64,000 bases of DNA, from the NCBI GenBank assembly GCA_965263485.1, contig CBDHHO010000004.1, positions 1,798,001-1,862,000 of the forward strand. Direction: 5' to 3'. The notes under the pieces were generated by a model. It was not told the origin of the DNA, did no database searches, and saw only the letters and a program-made list of their open reading frames with translations. Positions 52,033 through 60,970 of the stretch are shown here, piece by piece. Made by a program: the position numbers and the translations under genes. Origin of the DNA: Haliotispira sp965263485. Its GTDB lineage: Bacteria; Spirochaetota; Spirochaetia; SP-2023. The first letter of the stretch is position 1, and each line of letters begins with the position of its first letter.

Positions 52033-53652
52033 GTGTTTCAAACCAGTTCCTATTTTGACCTGCCGGGGCGTTGTTACAGCATCGAAGCTCCCGAATGGAG
52101 TCTCAAGTCAAAGTCCGCAGGGTCGCTGCAAGCGCTATGCTGGAACCGGGAACTGGCAATTGATTTGGGCTTGGCTGCTGGACCTGAAGGATTGACGGAT
52201 GAACAAGAGCTACTGCGGCAACTGACCGGGCTCGCAGTACCCGGCCCGACTCTAGCCTTGGCCTATGCCGGGCACCAGTTTGGCCACTTTGTGCCCCGGC
52301 TGGGGGACGGCCGGGCCATTGTGCTCGGAGAGAGGGAGGATAACGCAGGGCTGCGCTGGGACGTGCAGCTCAAAGGGTCTGGACGCACGTGCTTTTCGCG
52401 TGGGGGCGATGGCTGCCTGCCCTTTCACGCCGCTTTGAAAGAATTTCTGTACAGCAAGGCCATGAATGCCCTGGGCGCACCCGGGAGCCAGAGCCTGTCG
52501 GTGCTGCCGTTGGACTTTGCGGTGTATCGCAGCGTCCCGCCTCCGGCGCGGCAGCAGCAGGCCGTGGTACTGAGTCGCATCTCGCGCTGCCATCTGCGGG
52601 TGGGCAGCTTCGAATACTTTGCCGCCCGCCGGGATACCGAGGCCCTGCGGGCCCTAGCCGATTATCTGATCCGCCGCATCTATCCCGAGCTGGAGCACTT
52701 ACAGGCTGCTGTGCGCTACCGCGCGCTGGCTGAGTCCATTGCGGGCAGATTGGCACTTCTGGTGGCCCATTGGCAGGCACTGGGTTTTGTCCACGGAGTT
52801 CTGAACACCGACAATATCAGTCTCTGCGGCGAGACCATTGACTATGGTCCCTGCGCTTTCCTCGATGAGTACCGGGAAGCCGCCTGTTTCAGTTCGATTG
52901 ACGCGACCGGGCGCTATGCCTTTGGCCAGCAGCCCGCAATCATGGAGTGGAACCTGCGCTCGCTGTTGTACTGCCTGAGTCCTTTGTTCTCGGAGTCGGG
53001 CAGCGATACGACGGAGGCCCTGAGCAGCGAACTGCTGGCCGGGTTCCGGAAACAGTGGAAGCAGCACTGGTATGCCCTGCTGCTCTCGCGCCTAGGCTTT
53101 GCATCCTGGCCCGCTGCAACCTGGCCGGTTGCAGCGGGCCAGCAGGCCTCAGAAGAACAGATCAGGCTTCTGAGTGATTTTCTAGCCTTGCTGGAACGCG
53201 AGGGTTGCGATTATCACGCCGGCTTCTGGGGGCTCCTGGCCGAATTGCAAGGGCCGGGCGCAGCAACAGAGTCTCCGCTCAGCTGGTTCACCAATTTCCC
53301 GGGTTTCCAATCAGCATCCTGGCAGGACTGGTTGCGGCGCTGGCGCGCCGAGCTGTGCCGCGCCGAAGGCAGCCGGGGCGAACAAGTTGCCGCTGCGCGG
53401 ATCCAAGCCCACAGTCCGCTGTTTGTGCCGCGCAACCACTGGCTTGAAAGTGCCATTCGCCAAGCCGAGGAGGGGGACTGGACACTCTACCACGCTCTAC
53501 TGGCAGCAGTCAGCCAACCGTACTGGCGCAGCGAAGCGGCCTCGGACCAGTCTGCGCTGCGCCAGTTCTGCCAGTCACCTGCTGCCTTGCAGGGGGCAGA
53601 TGCCAATACAGAAGAAGCGGCCCAATTTTTTCAGACCTACTGCGGTACCTGA
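52033..53652 (+). CDS. selO: Protein adenylyltransferase SelO (YdiU/UPF0061)
   Basis: Pseudokinase-fold enzyme of 539 residues attaching AMP to Ser/Thr/Tyr of targets in redox control. Seen: LALAYAGHQFGHFVPRLGDGRA, VQLKGSGRTCFSRGGDG, ALKEFLYSKAMNALG, LSRISRCHLRVGSFEYFA, HGVLNTDNISLCGETIDYGP and CAFLDEYRE. These hold the ATP-binding lysine, the catalytic NTDN-Asp and the DYGP metal-binding Asp. The usual GRTPYSRRGDGR is changed to GRTCFSRGGDGC, and there is no C-terminal CxxU/C. GTG 52033 has GGAG seven bases upstream. Confidence 0.9.
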   Translation: MFQTSSYFDLPGRCYSIEAPEWSLKSKSAGSLQALCWNRELAIDLGLAAGPEGLTDEQELLRQLTGLAVPGPTLALAYAGHQFGHFVPRLGDGRAIVLGEREDNAGLRWDVQLKGSGRTCFSRGGDGCLPFHAALKEFLYSKAMNALGAPGSQSLSVLPLDFAVYRSVPPPARQQQAVVLSRISRCHLRVGSFEYFAARRDTEALRALADYLIRRIYPELEHLQAAVRYRALAESIAGRLALLVAHWQALGFVHGVLNTDNISLCGETIDYGPCAFLDEYREAACFSSIDATGRYAFGQQPAIMEWNLRSLLYCLSPLFSESGSDTTEALSSELLAGFRKQWKQHWYALLLSRLGFASWPAATWPVAAGQQASEEQIRLLSDFLALLEREGCDYHAGFWGLLAELQGPGAATESPLSWFTNFPGFQSASWQDWLRRWRAELCRAEGSRGEQVAAARIQAHSPLFVPRNHWLESAIRQAEEGDWTLYHALLAAVSQPYWRSEAASDQSALRQFCQSPAALQGADANTEEAAQFFQTYCGT

Positions 53653-53670
53653 GCCCCCGGCATATTGCAG

Positions 53671-55026
53671 ATGAACGACGACAAGCAACAAAAATGCGCA
53701 CCCCGGCAGTATCGCATCGCCATGACAGGTGGAGGTAGCGGCGGTCACGTCTATCCCGCTTTGGCTCTGCTCCAGCGCTTAGAGCAGTTCTGTGCCGAAT
53801 CACGGTGTCGAAAGCAACCGGATGTGCTGCTCGAAGTACTGTGGCTGGGCAGCCGGGACGGCATCGAAAAGGAATTGCTGGCACAATACTCGAAAAAACT
53901 GTCGAGCAAATATGTAAAGCTGGAATACTGCGGTATTTCCTGCGGCAAGCTGCGCCGCTATTTTTCCTGGAAGAACTTCAGCGACCTGTTTCGCATTGTC
54001 GCCGGACTCTGGCAAAGCTACTGGCAGCTGCGGCACAAACGTCCGCAGCTGCTGTTTTCCAAAGGGGGCTTTGTCACGGTGCCCGGAGTGGTCGCCGCCC
54101 GGCTCTTGGGCATCGCGACCTTTGCCCACGAATCGGATCTGGATCCGGGGCTGGCGACCCGGCTGGCTCTACCGTGGGTTCAAACCTTGTTCCTGCCCTA
54201 CGAACAAAGCCGCAAATACTACCCGGCGCGCTATCAGAACAAGCTCATCGTGAGTGGTAACCCGGTGCGCGCCGAGTTCTTTGCCGAGGCTCAGTACGAA
54301 ACACCGGGAGAACAAAAGAGAAAAGGGGAGGGGAGTCGCCGCAAAATTCCGGGAGCCGTGCCCCCGGGACTCCTGCCCGCAGCTTGGCTGAATGAGGATG
54401 ATCTGCTGCGTCGTCCCCTGCTGTTGGTGCTGGGCGGTAGTCTGGGGGCTCAGGAATTAAACAATTATCTGCGCTGCTGGCTGACGAGTGATCTGTGCGA
54501 GAAACTGGAGCCCTTTTATATTCTGCACCAATGCGGTCAGCAGGACTATCCGGAGCTGACTGCACTGGAACGCAAGTACACTCATTACCGGGTAGAACCC
54601 TTTATTGCCGAGGGACTGGCTCAGCTCTACCAACTGTGCCGCCGCAGCACCGGACTGGTGCTCTCGCGGGCCGGAGCCGGTTCACTGTGGGAGATCCGGG
54701 CCAGTGGCTGTCGTGCCGTGCTGCTGCCGCTGCAAAGCGGTAGCCGGGGCGACCAGCTGCGCAATGCCCGCCTGTTTGCCGAGCAGGGCTGGGCCTGGAA
54801 TTTTGTGGCAGAGCCTCCTTCAAGCTTTTTGAGAATCTCTGGCGGCGATCCACAAAATATTCAAATGCAAAGAAACAGCCGGGATTTGCTTGAGCAAATA
54901 TGCCGGATTCTCCATGATGGAGCCGGACCGGTCGCGGGAGCTGTCGGCCCGCAAGTCCCGGATGCGGCTCTCAGTATTGCCCGCAACTTATGGCAAAAGC
55001 TCTGCTGTAAAGCTGACGAATCATGA
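53671..55026 (+). CDS. murG: UDP-GlcNAc:lipid I GlcNAc transferase MurG
   Basis: Glycosyltransferase making lipid II at the inner face of the membrane, 451 residues (E. coli 355). Seen: MTGGGSGGHVYPALAL, FSKGGFVTVPGVVAARLL, HESDLDPGLATRLAL, GNPVRAEFF, LLVLGGSLGAQELN, and VLSRAGAGSLWEIRASG then LPLQSGSRGDQLRNARLF. A basic, proline-rich insertion lies between the two Rossmann domains (about residues 210-240) and explains part of the extra length. An in-frame TTG lies two codons upstream. It overlaps nothing and follows selO by 18 bases. Confidence 0.93.
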   Translation: MNDDKQQKCAPRQYRIAMTGGGSGGHVYPALALLQRLEQFCAESRCRKQPDVLLEVLWLGSRDGIEKELLAQYSKKLSSKYVKLEYCGISCGKLRRYFSWKNFSDLFRIVAGLWQSYWQLRHKRPQLLFSKGGFVTVPGVVAARLLGIATFAHESDLDPGLATRLALPWVQTLFLPYEQSRKYYPARYQNKLIVSGNPVRAEFFAEAQYETPGEQKRKGEGSRRKIPGAVPPGLLPAAWLNEDDLLRRPLLLVLGGSLGAQELNNYLRCWLTSDLCEKLEPFYILHQCGQQDYPELTALERKYTHYRVEPFIAEGLAQLYQLCRRSTGLVLSRAGAGSLWEIRASGCRAVLLPLQSGSRGDQLRNARLFAEQGWAWNFVAEPPSSFLRISGGDPQNIQMQRNSRDLLEQICRILHDGAGPVAGAVGPQVPDAALSIARNLWQKLCCKADES

Positions 55027-55250
55027 TGGGAAAACATTGTATCGCCTTGCGAGACAAATACCCGGCTCCGGGCAATTCGCATATTTCCAATATTGCAAAT
55101 GCTGGCAATGCGCAGCAATAGTCCTGCTAATTTTCGCTTGGGAAAAACTATTATTCACGAAAAAGATTGCCCATTCAGCGTAGTACTGAAATAGTGAAGG
55201 TTTTTAGATGTTCCCTGGCTTCCCGATAATAATTGGGCACGGGAGGGAGA
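55027..55250. other. Gap with degraded mobile-repeat right end
   Basis: No gene. GGTTTTTAGATGTTCCC at 55199-55215 is a worn right end of the mobile repeat; its left partner is gone. A good ribosome site GGGAGGGAG stands before the next gene. Confidence 0.45.
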
Positions 55251-55766
55251 ATGGGTGAATTTTCGATTTCTATTTTAGACCTGCTGTTACTGATAGTTAC
55301 AGGTTTTTTTGGTTTCCGCAGCCTGTTCAAAGGTATCGTCAGGGCTATTTTTTCGCTGCTGGGTATCAGTGCGGCCTATCTTGTGGCCTCGCTCTACTAC
55401 AAGTTAGTGGCTGCGAAGCTGGCCAGTATGATCGGCGCACTCCCGTGGCTTGATCTGGCCGGTTTCAGCCTGCTGTTTCTGGGAGTGCTGATTGTGTTCG
55501 GCCTCATTGAAACCACGCTGCTCCAGTTTTTTGCAGGCAATGTGTCGTCCGGCAAGGATCTGGCCGGGCTGCTGGCCTTTTTTATTGGTCTGATGGAGGG
55601 TTTTCTGCTCTGTTCTGCCATTCTGTGGCTGTTGCAAAACCGTGACTTTCCTTCTCCTGTTTCCAAGGCTCTGTTTCAGAACAGTATTTTTGCCTCGTAT
55701 TACCTCAATTACAATCCGCTGCTCTTGGGGCTGGACAGCCAACTCGATTCGAACCTGTTTCGCTAG
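55251..55766 (+). CDS. CvpA-family membrane protein
   Basis: A 171-residue protein with four hydrophobic segments. The first part SILDLLLLIVTGFFGFRSLFKGIVRAIFSL and the later GLLAFFIGLMEGFLLCSAILWLL match the CvpA (colicin V production) family. Members affect membrane integrity and secretion, with no defined enzyme activity. ATG 55251 follows GGGAGGGAG. Confidence 0.85.
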   Translation: MGEFSISILDLLLLIVTGFFGFRSLFKGIVRAIFSLLGISAAYLVASLYYKLVAAKLASMIGALPWLDLAGFSLLFLGVLIVFGLIETTLLQFFAGNVSSGKDLAGLLAFFIGLMEGFLLCSAILWLLQNRDFPSPVSKALFQNSIFASYYLNYNPLLLGLDSQLDSNLFR

Positions 55767-55786
55767 TCTTCTGGTAAATCATTTTA

Positions 55787-55925
55787 GGGCACCTCTAAAA
55801 ATTCCAATTCCGTGTGGGATCGCGATCTTTTCTGCGGAAAAAAAGTTCTGCCTTGCGGCAGGATTTGTAGAAAGTGGCGTAGCGAAGCAGGACAATAGCA
55901 CAATACTCGCGAAGCGATACCATTT
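55787..55925. repeat. Mobile repeat element, right end lost
   Basis: Left end GGGCACCTCTAAAAATTCC and a CTGCCTTGCGGCAG hairpin are present. The far side (CAATACTCGCGAAGCGATACCATTT) is the complement of the left side of the copy at 57926, but the terminal 13 bases are missing. Confidence 0.65.
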
Positions 55926-55951
55926 CCATCCATTCTGTTTCCTGTTATAAA

Positions 55952-57007
55952 ATGAGAATGCAATTTGCCTGCCCTTCTGTAAGGTTATCTGCCAGCCGCT
56001 TTGCCATTTCGCTGAAATTGGCGAAGCTGGCAGGGCTTAGTTGTGCCTTCAGTATATTCCTGTTCTCCTGTCAACAGCTGCGCTTGGATACGGTTGCCGA
56101 CTACAGCAGTCTTTTGCCGCAGTATCAGCTACTCTATCTGAGCCTGAGTGTGCAGCCCACAGCCCGGGCTGCGGGCTTCCCCTATCGCAAACTTTCGGAC
56201 CACTTGTTGGGCAATCCTCAATTGCAGAAGTTTGTAGCCAAGCGTTTACTGCGCAGTCAATTGGCTCTGGGCCGGGCGGGGGAATTCTATGTTATCAATC
56301 AGCTTTTGTTGGGCAAGAAGTTGCTTGGGGCTCAATTGGCCGCGCAGCCGGACTGGCGCAGCATGATGCTGGAGGGGCCCGCCGCCTCCGGACAAATGGT
56401 TTACTTGCGCTGTGATACGGCCCTTGCCCTGCAAATGCCAGAGGACAATTTGCTCTACGTTAGCCGGAATCCGAGCCGGAATCTGGCGGGCGATCAGTTT
56501 CAGGAACGCGAGCAGCAAGCTTTTGCGATGGCTTGGAAGAGCACGCAGCTGCGCGCGCGCCTGCCGCGGAAATTCCGCCAGTTGCAGAACGAAGAACCCT
56601 TGGTGATCTACAGCCCCCGGCTGATCGATTTGATCGTCAGTCCCCTGTTGCAACGCGCTTTCCCGCAAGCATTGAGCTCTTTTGCCCGGGTTAGCAAGCA
56701 GTTCCCGTTATCCGAGGCACTGCTCTGGATAGAAGCCCGGCAGCTCGCCGAGGCTACGGCAGATCCCGCGGCTTACGTGTTGCACTTGGAGTTGGCCACA
56801 GGCTCGTTGCTGCTCAGCAAAGGGCTGGAAGCAGGTTTCCGGCTCTTCTTGCCCAGCCTGATACTGCGTTCCCGGCAGGAATTCATCCGGCGCCAATTGC
56901 CCAATGTGCAATTGGAGAGCGATGAGCAACTGCTACACTTGGCCATCCCGCTGAACCAAGCCAGTTTGGAAAGTATTGTCACACAACTGGCGTTTGGCCC
57001 GCTCTGA
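55952..57007 (+). CDS. Predicted lipoprotein of unknown function
   Basis: A 351-residue protein. The N-terminal leader ends in FSIFLFSC (Cys at about residue 41), a plausible lipobox, though the leader is long; a start at ATG 55958 shortens it slightly. The mature region is helical and rich in Leu, Gln and Arg with no recognised domain. The stop codon is 4 bases before the trmB start, so the two are probably co-transcribed. Confidence 0.7.
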   Translation: MRMQFACPSVRLSASRFAISLKLAKLAGLSCAFSIFLFSCQQLRLDTVADYSSLLPQYQLLYLSLSVQPTARAAGFPYRKLSDHLLGNPQLQKFVAKRLLRSQLALGRAGEFYVINQLLLGKKLLGAQLAAQPDWRSMMLEGPAASGQMVYLRCDTALALQMPEDNLLYVSRNPSRNLAGDQFQEREQQAFAMAWKSTQLRARLPRKFRQLQNEEPLVIYSPRLIDLIVSPLLQRAFPQALSSFARVSKQFPLSEALLWIEARQLAEATADPAAYVLHLELATGSLLLSKGLEAGFRLFLPSLILRSRQEFIRRQLPNVQLESDEQLLHLAIPLNQASLESIVTQLAFGPL

Positions 57008-57011
57008 GTCC

Positions 57012-57899
57012 ATGTCTGAGCAGTTGGCGCAGCCAGAGGAAGTAAAGCAGTCCGGTCAGGGCAGTCGGCCAGGCGGGCCAGGCGGGCTAGGCGGGCCTGC
57101 TGATTTGCGTTATTCGGAAAAGAGTGTCCGCAGTTTCGTAGTGCGTTCCGGCAAATTTACCCAGGGCCAGCAGCAGGCTTATTGGCGTTTGAAGAATCGC
57201 TACTGCTTGGAATATCAGAATTTTTGCCATCCGGGCCTCAGCGCGGAATGCGCTGAGGCCCGGATGTGGCAGTATTGGCAGGCTCTGCTGCGAGCTGACA
57301 ACAGCTCGGAAACTCCACAGCCCTCGTTGACTCTACCGCCCCGGCGGCAATTGCTGTGTGAGATTGGTTTTGGCACCGGCTCTGCCAGCTGGCAGATTGC
57401 CCGGCAGAATCCCCAAGCCCTGTATCTGGGCCTTGAAGTCTACCGCAGCGGCATTGCCAGTTTGATGCGAAAGGCCGAGGAGGAGCAGTTATCGCAGCTC
57501 CGCATTATTGAGCACGACGCATTGGAAGTGCTGGAGAATATGCTGCCGCCGGGTCTGCTGGACGGCCTGTACATCTTCTTCCCCGATCCTTGGCCCAAGA
57601 AGCGCCACCAGAAACGTCGTCTGGTCAATTCCGGGAACCTGAGGCTGTTCCATCGCAGTCTGAGACCCGGCGCACACCTTTATTTTGTCACCGATTGGCA
57701 GGATTACGCTGAGGCGGTGCGCGAAGCGCTACAGCAGCAAGTGCCCGCTTTGTGGCAATTGGGAGAAGCCGAAGAAGCTATTGTAACGGGGCAGGCTTAC
57801 TCGGAGCCGCAGCACTGGCGGCCCCGGAGCAAGTTTGAGGCCAAGGCCGGGCATGAGGGGCGTCCCGTTTTTGAGCTGTATATGCAGAAGCGGTCCTGA
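57012..57899 (+). CDS. trmB: tRNA (guanine-N7-)-methyltransferase TrmB
   Basis: SAM-dependent enzyme methylating G46 of tRNA, 295 residues (E. coli 239). SAM-binding LLCEIGFGTGSASWQIA, LGLEVYRSGI, and the signature FFPDPWPKKRHQKRRLV are present, then LYFVTDWQDYAEAV. The first 55 residues are extra and low-complexity (9-bp tandem repeats giving PGGPGGLGGPA). A 39-bp perfect palindrome is built into the coding sequence near residues 73-85. ATG 57012 is the first start after the upstream stop. Confidence 0.92.
   Translation: MSEQLAQPEEVKQSGQGSRPGGPGGLGGPADLRYSEKSVRSFVVRSGKFTQGQQQAYWRLKNRYCLEYQNFCHPGLSAECAEARMWQYWQALLRADNSSETPQPSLTLPPRRQLLCEIGFGTGSASWQIARQNPQALYLGLEVYRSGIASLMRKAEEEQLSQLRIIEHDALEVLENMLPPGLLDGLYIFFPDPWPKKRHQKRRLVNSGNLRLFHRSLRPGAHLYFVTDWQDYAEAVREALQQQVPALWQLGEAEEAIVTGQAYSEPQHWRPRSKFEAKAGHEGRPVFELYMQKRS
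57228..57266. repeat. Perfect palindrome inside trmB
   Basis: Arms CATCCGGGCCTCAGCGC (57228-57244) and the exact complement (57250-57266) around GGAAT. It is translated as part of the segment HPGLSAECAEARM, ahead of the catalytic domain. Confidence 0.9.
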
Positions 57900-57925
57900 A
57901 GCGGGAGTCTGGCAGACTGTCTTAT

Positions 57926-58143
57926 GGGAACCTCTAAAAATGGTATCGCTTCGCGAGTATTGTGCTACTGCCCTGCTTCGCCTCGGCAATAGCACCGCAT
58001 TTCGATGCTGAATCAGCGAGATTTTGCCGATGGCGAGGAAGTGAAGCCGAAGCATACTTTGTTGTATGGTAAGACTTTCGTGACGAAGCGATTCGGCAAT
58101 AAGATCGCCGCTCAGCGCGAAATTGGAATTTTTAGCGGTGCCC
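57926..58143. repeat. Mobile palindromic repeat element, variant
   Basis: GGGAACCTCTAAAAATGG to GGAATTTTTAGCGGTGCCC. The right half matches the 164-bp form and the left half differs (GTATCGCTTCGCGAGTATTG). Flanks TTAT and ATTA do not match. Confidence 0.75.
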
Positions 58144-58198
58144 ATTAACAGTCACGACTGCCCTTTACCAAAGGCCGCTCCCGGTCTATGCTGCTGCC

Positions 58199-59068
58199 GT
58201 GGCAACAAAACAGGCGCCCGGCCCGGGCCCCGCTGCGGATTCTGAGCCTCTGCTCTGTGCCCTGCGGCGGCAGGGTTTTTTTGACGGACTGGGGACAGAA
58301 CCTTCTTTTTCGGTGCGTACCGGCGCCCGGCGCAGCATGGAATTGCAGCTTCTGCCCGAAATTTCGGCGCTGCTATTACGCATACCCTGTAGTAGCTCCC
58401 AGGAAGAAGCACTGCACTTTTTGCTGAGCAGGCGCGCATGGCTGGAGAGACAATGGCGCAAACTACAGCCCGATGCTGTGCAGAACGAGCAGCTCATGCG
58501 CTCCGTAGGCAGCGAGTCGGCCATTTTTCTGCAAAGAGGTACTCGGGCGGCTTTGGGGCAGCTCATGCCATTCTTGGGCCAAGGCTACCTGCTGCAAAGA
58601 CACGCGGGGAGGGGCGCTTCCGGTCTGGAAATAGGGTCTCGGACACTGAGCTTCCCGTGCCCGCCGGGTTGCCTGGGCAACCCGGCGGGCACGGCCCTTT
58701 CAGATTGCGAGCGAAAATATCTAGAACGGGCTCTGCGGGCAGCTGCTCTGCCCCTGCTAAAGCAGCGTTGCAGGCTGTGGGAGCGGCAAGTGCAGGGTGT
58801 ACTCCACAAAGATCTTCGGCAGATCAAAGTGCGCAAATACAAAGCCCGCTGGGGAAGCTGCTCTACCGATGGCGAGCTGACCTTTAACTGGCACTTGATC
58901 TTTGCTCCTCTGCGCGTCATTGACTATGTGGTGCTACATGAGCTCTGCCACCTGGGCGAATTCAACCATTCTCGACGCTTCTGGGAGCTGGTCGAACGGG
59001 CCATGCCTGCTTACCGCGAGCCCAGGCAGTGGTTACGCCACTTCGGCCACTATTTGCTGCGTTTTTAA
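58199..59068 (+). CDS. YgjP-like (DUF45/WLM) zinc metallopeptidase
   Basis: A 289-residue protein with a C-terminal zinc-peptidase domain: KVRKYKARWGSCSTDGELTFNW then VVLHELCHLGEFNHSRRFWELVE. The HExxH site here reads HELCH, with a third ligand expected in FNHSRRFW. This is the YgjP family, possibly linked to restriction or DNA repair systems in other bacteria. GTG 58199 is the probable start; no ATG is in frame nearby. The N-terminal half is divergent, with a 38-bp palindrome at 58656-58693. It follows a mobile repeat by 55 bases. Confidence 0.85.
   Translation: MATKQAPGPGPAADSEPLLCALRRQGFFDGLGTEPSFSVRTGARRSMELQLLPEISALLLRIPCSSSQEEALHFLLSRRAWLERQWRKLQPDAVQNEQLMRSVGSESAIFLQRGTRAALGQLMPFLGQGYLLQRHAGRGASGLEIGSRTLSFPCPPGCLGNPAGTALSDCERKYLERALRAAALPLLKQRCRLWERQVQGVLHKDLRQIKVRKYKARWGSCSTDGELTFNWHLIFAPLRVIDYVVLHELCHLGEFNHSRRFWELVERAMPAYREPRQWLRHFGHYLLRF
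58656..58693. repeat. Perfect 38-bp palindrome inside the metallopeptidase gene
   Basis: Arms CGTGCCCGCCGGGTTGCC (58656-58673) and its complement (58676-58693) with two central bases. Translated as part of FPCPPGCLGNPAGTAL, just ahead of the zinc-binding domain. Confidence 0.9.
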
Positions 59069-59152
59069 ACCCTCACTTTTTCGTTCCAAGTTTCCGGGCT
59101 CCCCTGACTATAGGCGCAGCTCGCCATTCCCACTACAATCCGGGCCTTCCTT

Positions 59153-60208
59153 ATGAATCAAAGACAAGACAGCATGGGCCCCGACAGCACGGTTCGCATT
59201 GTATCCGGGACCGAACAGCTGGCCCGGAGCTGCCAAGAGGCTGGACAGACAGTCAGCTTACTGCTCGATCATTTGGAGCAGGTGATTCAAGGCAAGCGCG
59301 AGGTATTGCAGAAAGTAATTGCCTGTATGCTTTCCGGGGGGCACGTCCTGCTTGAAGACCTGCCCGGCGTAGGCAAAACCACTCTGGCCAAAGCCTTGGT
59401 CAAGGCGCTGGGCGGGCAAGAGCCCGGATCGCAGCAGGCCGAAGTTCAACGAGCTGCGGTGCCATGTCGCTACAGCCGCATCCAGTTTACGCCCGATCTG
59501 CTGCCCTACGATGTTACAGGCGTAGAAGTCTGGCGCCCCGATCTGCATAGTTTCGAATTTCATCCTGGCCCGGTGTTCTGCAACCTGTTGCTGGCCGACG
59601 AAATCAACCGCGCTACGCCCAAGGTCCAGTCCGCCCTGCTGGAAGTCATGGCCGAGCAGCAGGTAACGGTAGGTCAGCAGACCCACTTGCTCAGTGGTCC
59701 GTTCTGGGTCATTGCGACCCAGAACCCGATTGAGATGCTGGGAACCTATGTACTGCCCAAGGCCCAGCTAGACCGTTTCAGCATGCAGCTCAGTTTGGGC
59801 TACCCGGATCGGGAACACGAACTCTCGATTGTGCGCAGCGATCCTAGCCACAGCAGCCTTCCCGACTTCCCGGCTGTCCTTTCGCTCACTGAAGTCCGGG
59901 CCTTGCAAAACTTGGCGCGGGAGGTCTACTGCCAGCCCAAGCTGGAGGAATGGGCCGTACAGCTTGCGCACCTGACGCGCGATTCGCCCGCGATTCGCTT
60001 GGGAGTCTCTACGCGCGGTGTACTGATGTGGCTTTCCTGTGCCCGGGCCTATGCCCTGACTTGCGGTCGCAGCTACGTGATTGACCAGGACTTGCTCTCA
60101 TTGGCTCCCGCAGTGCTGTGCCACCGTCTGCAACTGAGTCAGCAACACGAGAATGTGTACAGCGTATTGGAGCAGCTTCTGAACGAGGGTCGGCAAGAGC
60201 TGCCCTGA
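59153..60208 (+). CDS. MoxR-family AAA ATPase
   Basis: A 351-residue AAA+ ATPase of the MoxR group, which helps assemble metalloenzymes or complexes with VWA-domain proteins. Walker A GVGKTT at about residues 72-77, FTPDLLPYDVTGVEVW, Walker B LLLADEINRATPKVQSALLEVM, sensor 1 FWVIATQNPIE, and YVLPKAQLDRFSMQLSLGYPD are all typical. An insertion of about 14 residues (GGQEPGSQQAEVQRAA) follows Walker A. Its usual DUF58 and VWA partners are not in the window. Confidence 0.92.
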   Translation: MNQRQDSMGPDSTVRIVSGTEQLARSCQEAGQTVSLLLDHLEQVIQGKREVLQKVIACMLSGGHVLLEDLPGVGKTTLAKALVKALGGQEPGSQQAEVQRAAVPCRYSRIQFTPDLLPYDVTGVEVWRPDLHSFEFHPGPVFCNLLLADEINRATPKVQSALLEVMAEQQVTVGQQTHLLSGPFWVIATQNPIEMLGTYVLPKAQLDRFSMQLSLGYPDREHELSIVRSDPSHSSLPDFPAVLSLTEVRALQNLAREVYCQPKLEEWAVQLAHLTRDSPAIRLGVSTRGVLMWLSCARAYALTCGRSYVIDQDLLSLAPAVLCHRLQLSQQHENVYSVLEQLLNEGRQELP

Positions 60209-60266
60209 AGGATATTTCCTAAAACAGTCCGCGAACCTATTGCCTAAGAGCAAAGAGGAAAAACCT

Positions 60267-60740
60267 ATGAATTACTGGCTGCTGAAATCCGAACCTTCAG
60301 TTTTCGGCATTGATGATCTGGAACGAAATACCCGCGAGCACGGCGAGGAACTCTGGGATGGCGTGCGAAACTACCAGGCCCGCAACTACCTGCGCGAAAT
60401 GAAAAAGGGCGATCTAGGGCTCTTCTATCACTCAAACTGCCAGGTCCCGGGCATTTATGGACAACTGAAGATTGTGCGCGAACGGCTGACGGACCCCACT
60501 CAGTTCGACCCGGAGAGCAGGTACTTCGACCCCAAATCCAACCCGGAACAGCCGCGTTGGGAAACTGTCACCGTAGCCTTTCTGGAGAAGTGGATGGAGC
60601 CGGTCAGTTTAGAGCAGCTCAGGCAGCAGTTCCCCGAACAGGACTATGCCCACTTTTCGCTGGTCAGGCGGGGCAACCGGCTCTCCGTGATGCCGGTTAC
60701 AGAGCAAATCTACCGGCAAATTCTGGCACTGCGGCAATAA
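60267..60740 (+). CDS. EVE-domain protein
   Basis: A 157-residue stand-alone EVE (PUA-like) protein. MNYWLLKSEPSVFGIDDL at the start, WDGVRNYQARNYLREMKKGDLGLFYHSN, PGIYGQLKIV and DFAHFSLVRRGNRLSVMPVT-like end (here DYAHFSLVRRGNRLSVMPV) are diagnostic. EVE domains bind modified bases in DNA or RNA, which suggests restriction or tRNA roles. ATG 60267 follows AGAGGAA; the earlier frame start at 60240 is not supported. Confidence 0.9.
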   Translation: MNYWLLKSEPSVFGIDDLERNTREHGEELWDGVRNYQARNYLREMKKGDLGLFYHSNCQVPGIYGQLKIVRERLTDPTQFDPESRYFDPKSNPEQPRWETVTVAFLEKWMEPVSLEQLRQQFPEQDYAHFSLVRRGNRLSVMPVTEQIYRQILALRQ

Positions 60741-60970
60741 GAAGTAAGGGGGCCTTAGTTCTGGAGCGAGCGTTTATCTTCACATGGACCGGAGTTTCTG
60801 CTAGGATGGGCTTTCCGAGGGTGGAGTGTCCTGCTCTCGAACGGGCTCTCGAAGATTAACAATTTCTATCAAGATTACAGCTTTATCCGCAATAGTGATT
60901 CTGTCTGCCCCGAGATTGCCGCCAGAAATAGGGAAGGTAGCCCGGCAGCAATATTTAAAGGTGTGGTTTT
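60741..60970. other. Intergenic region before the acc operon
   Basis: No gene. The last 130 bases are A/T-richer and probably contain the accB promoter; I see no clear -35/-10 pair. AAAGGTGTGG stands before accB. Confidence 0.3.
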
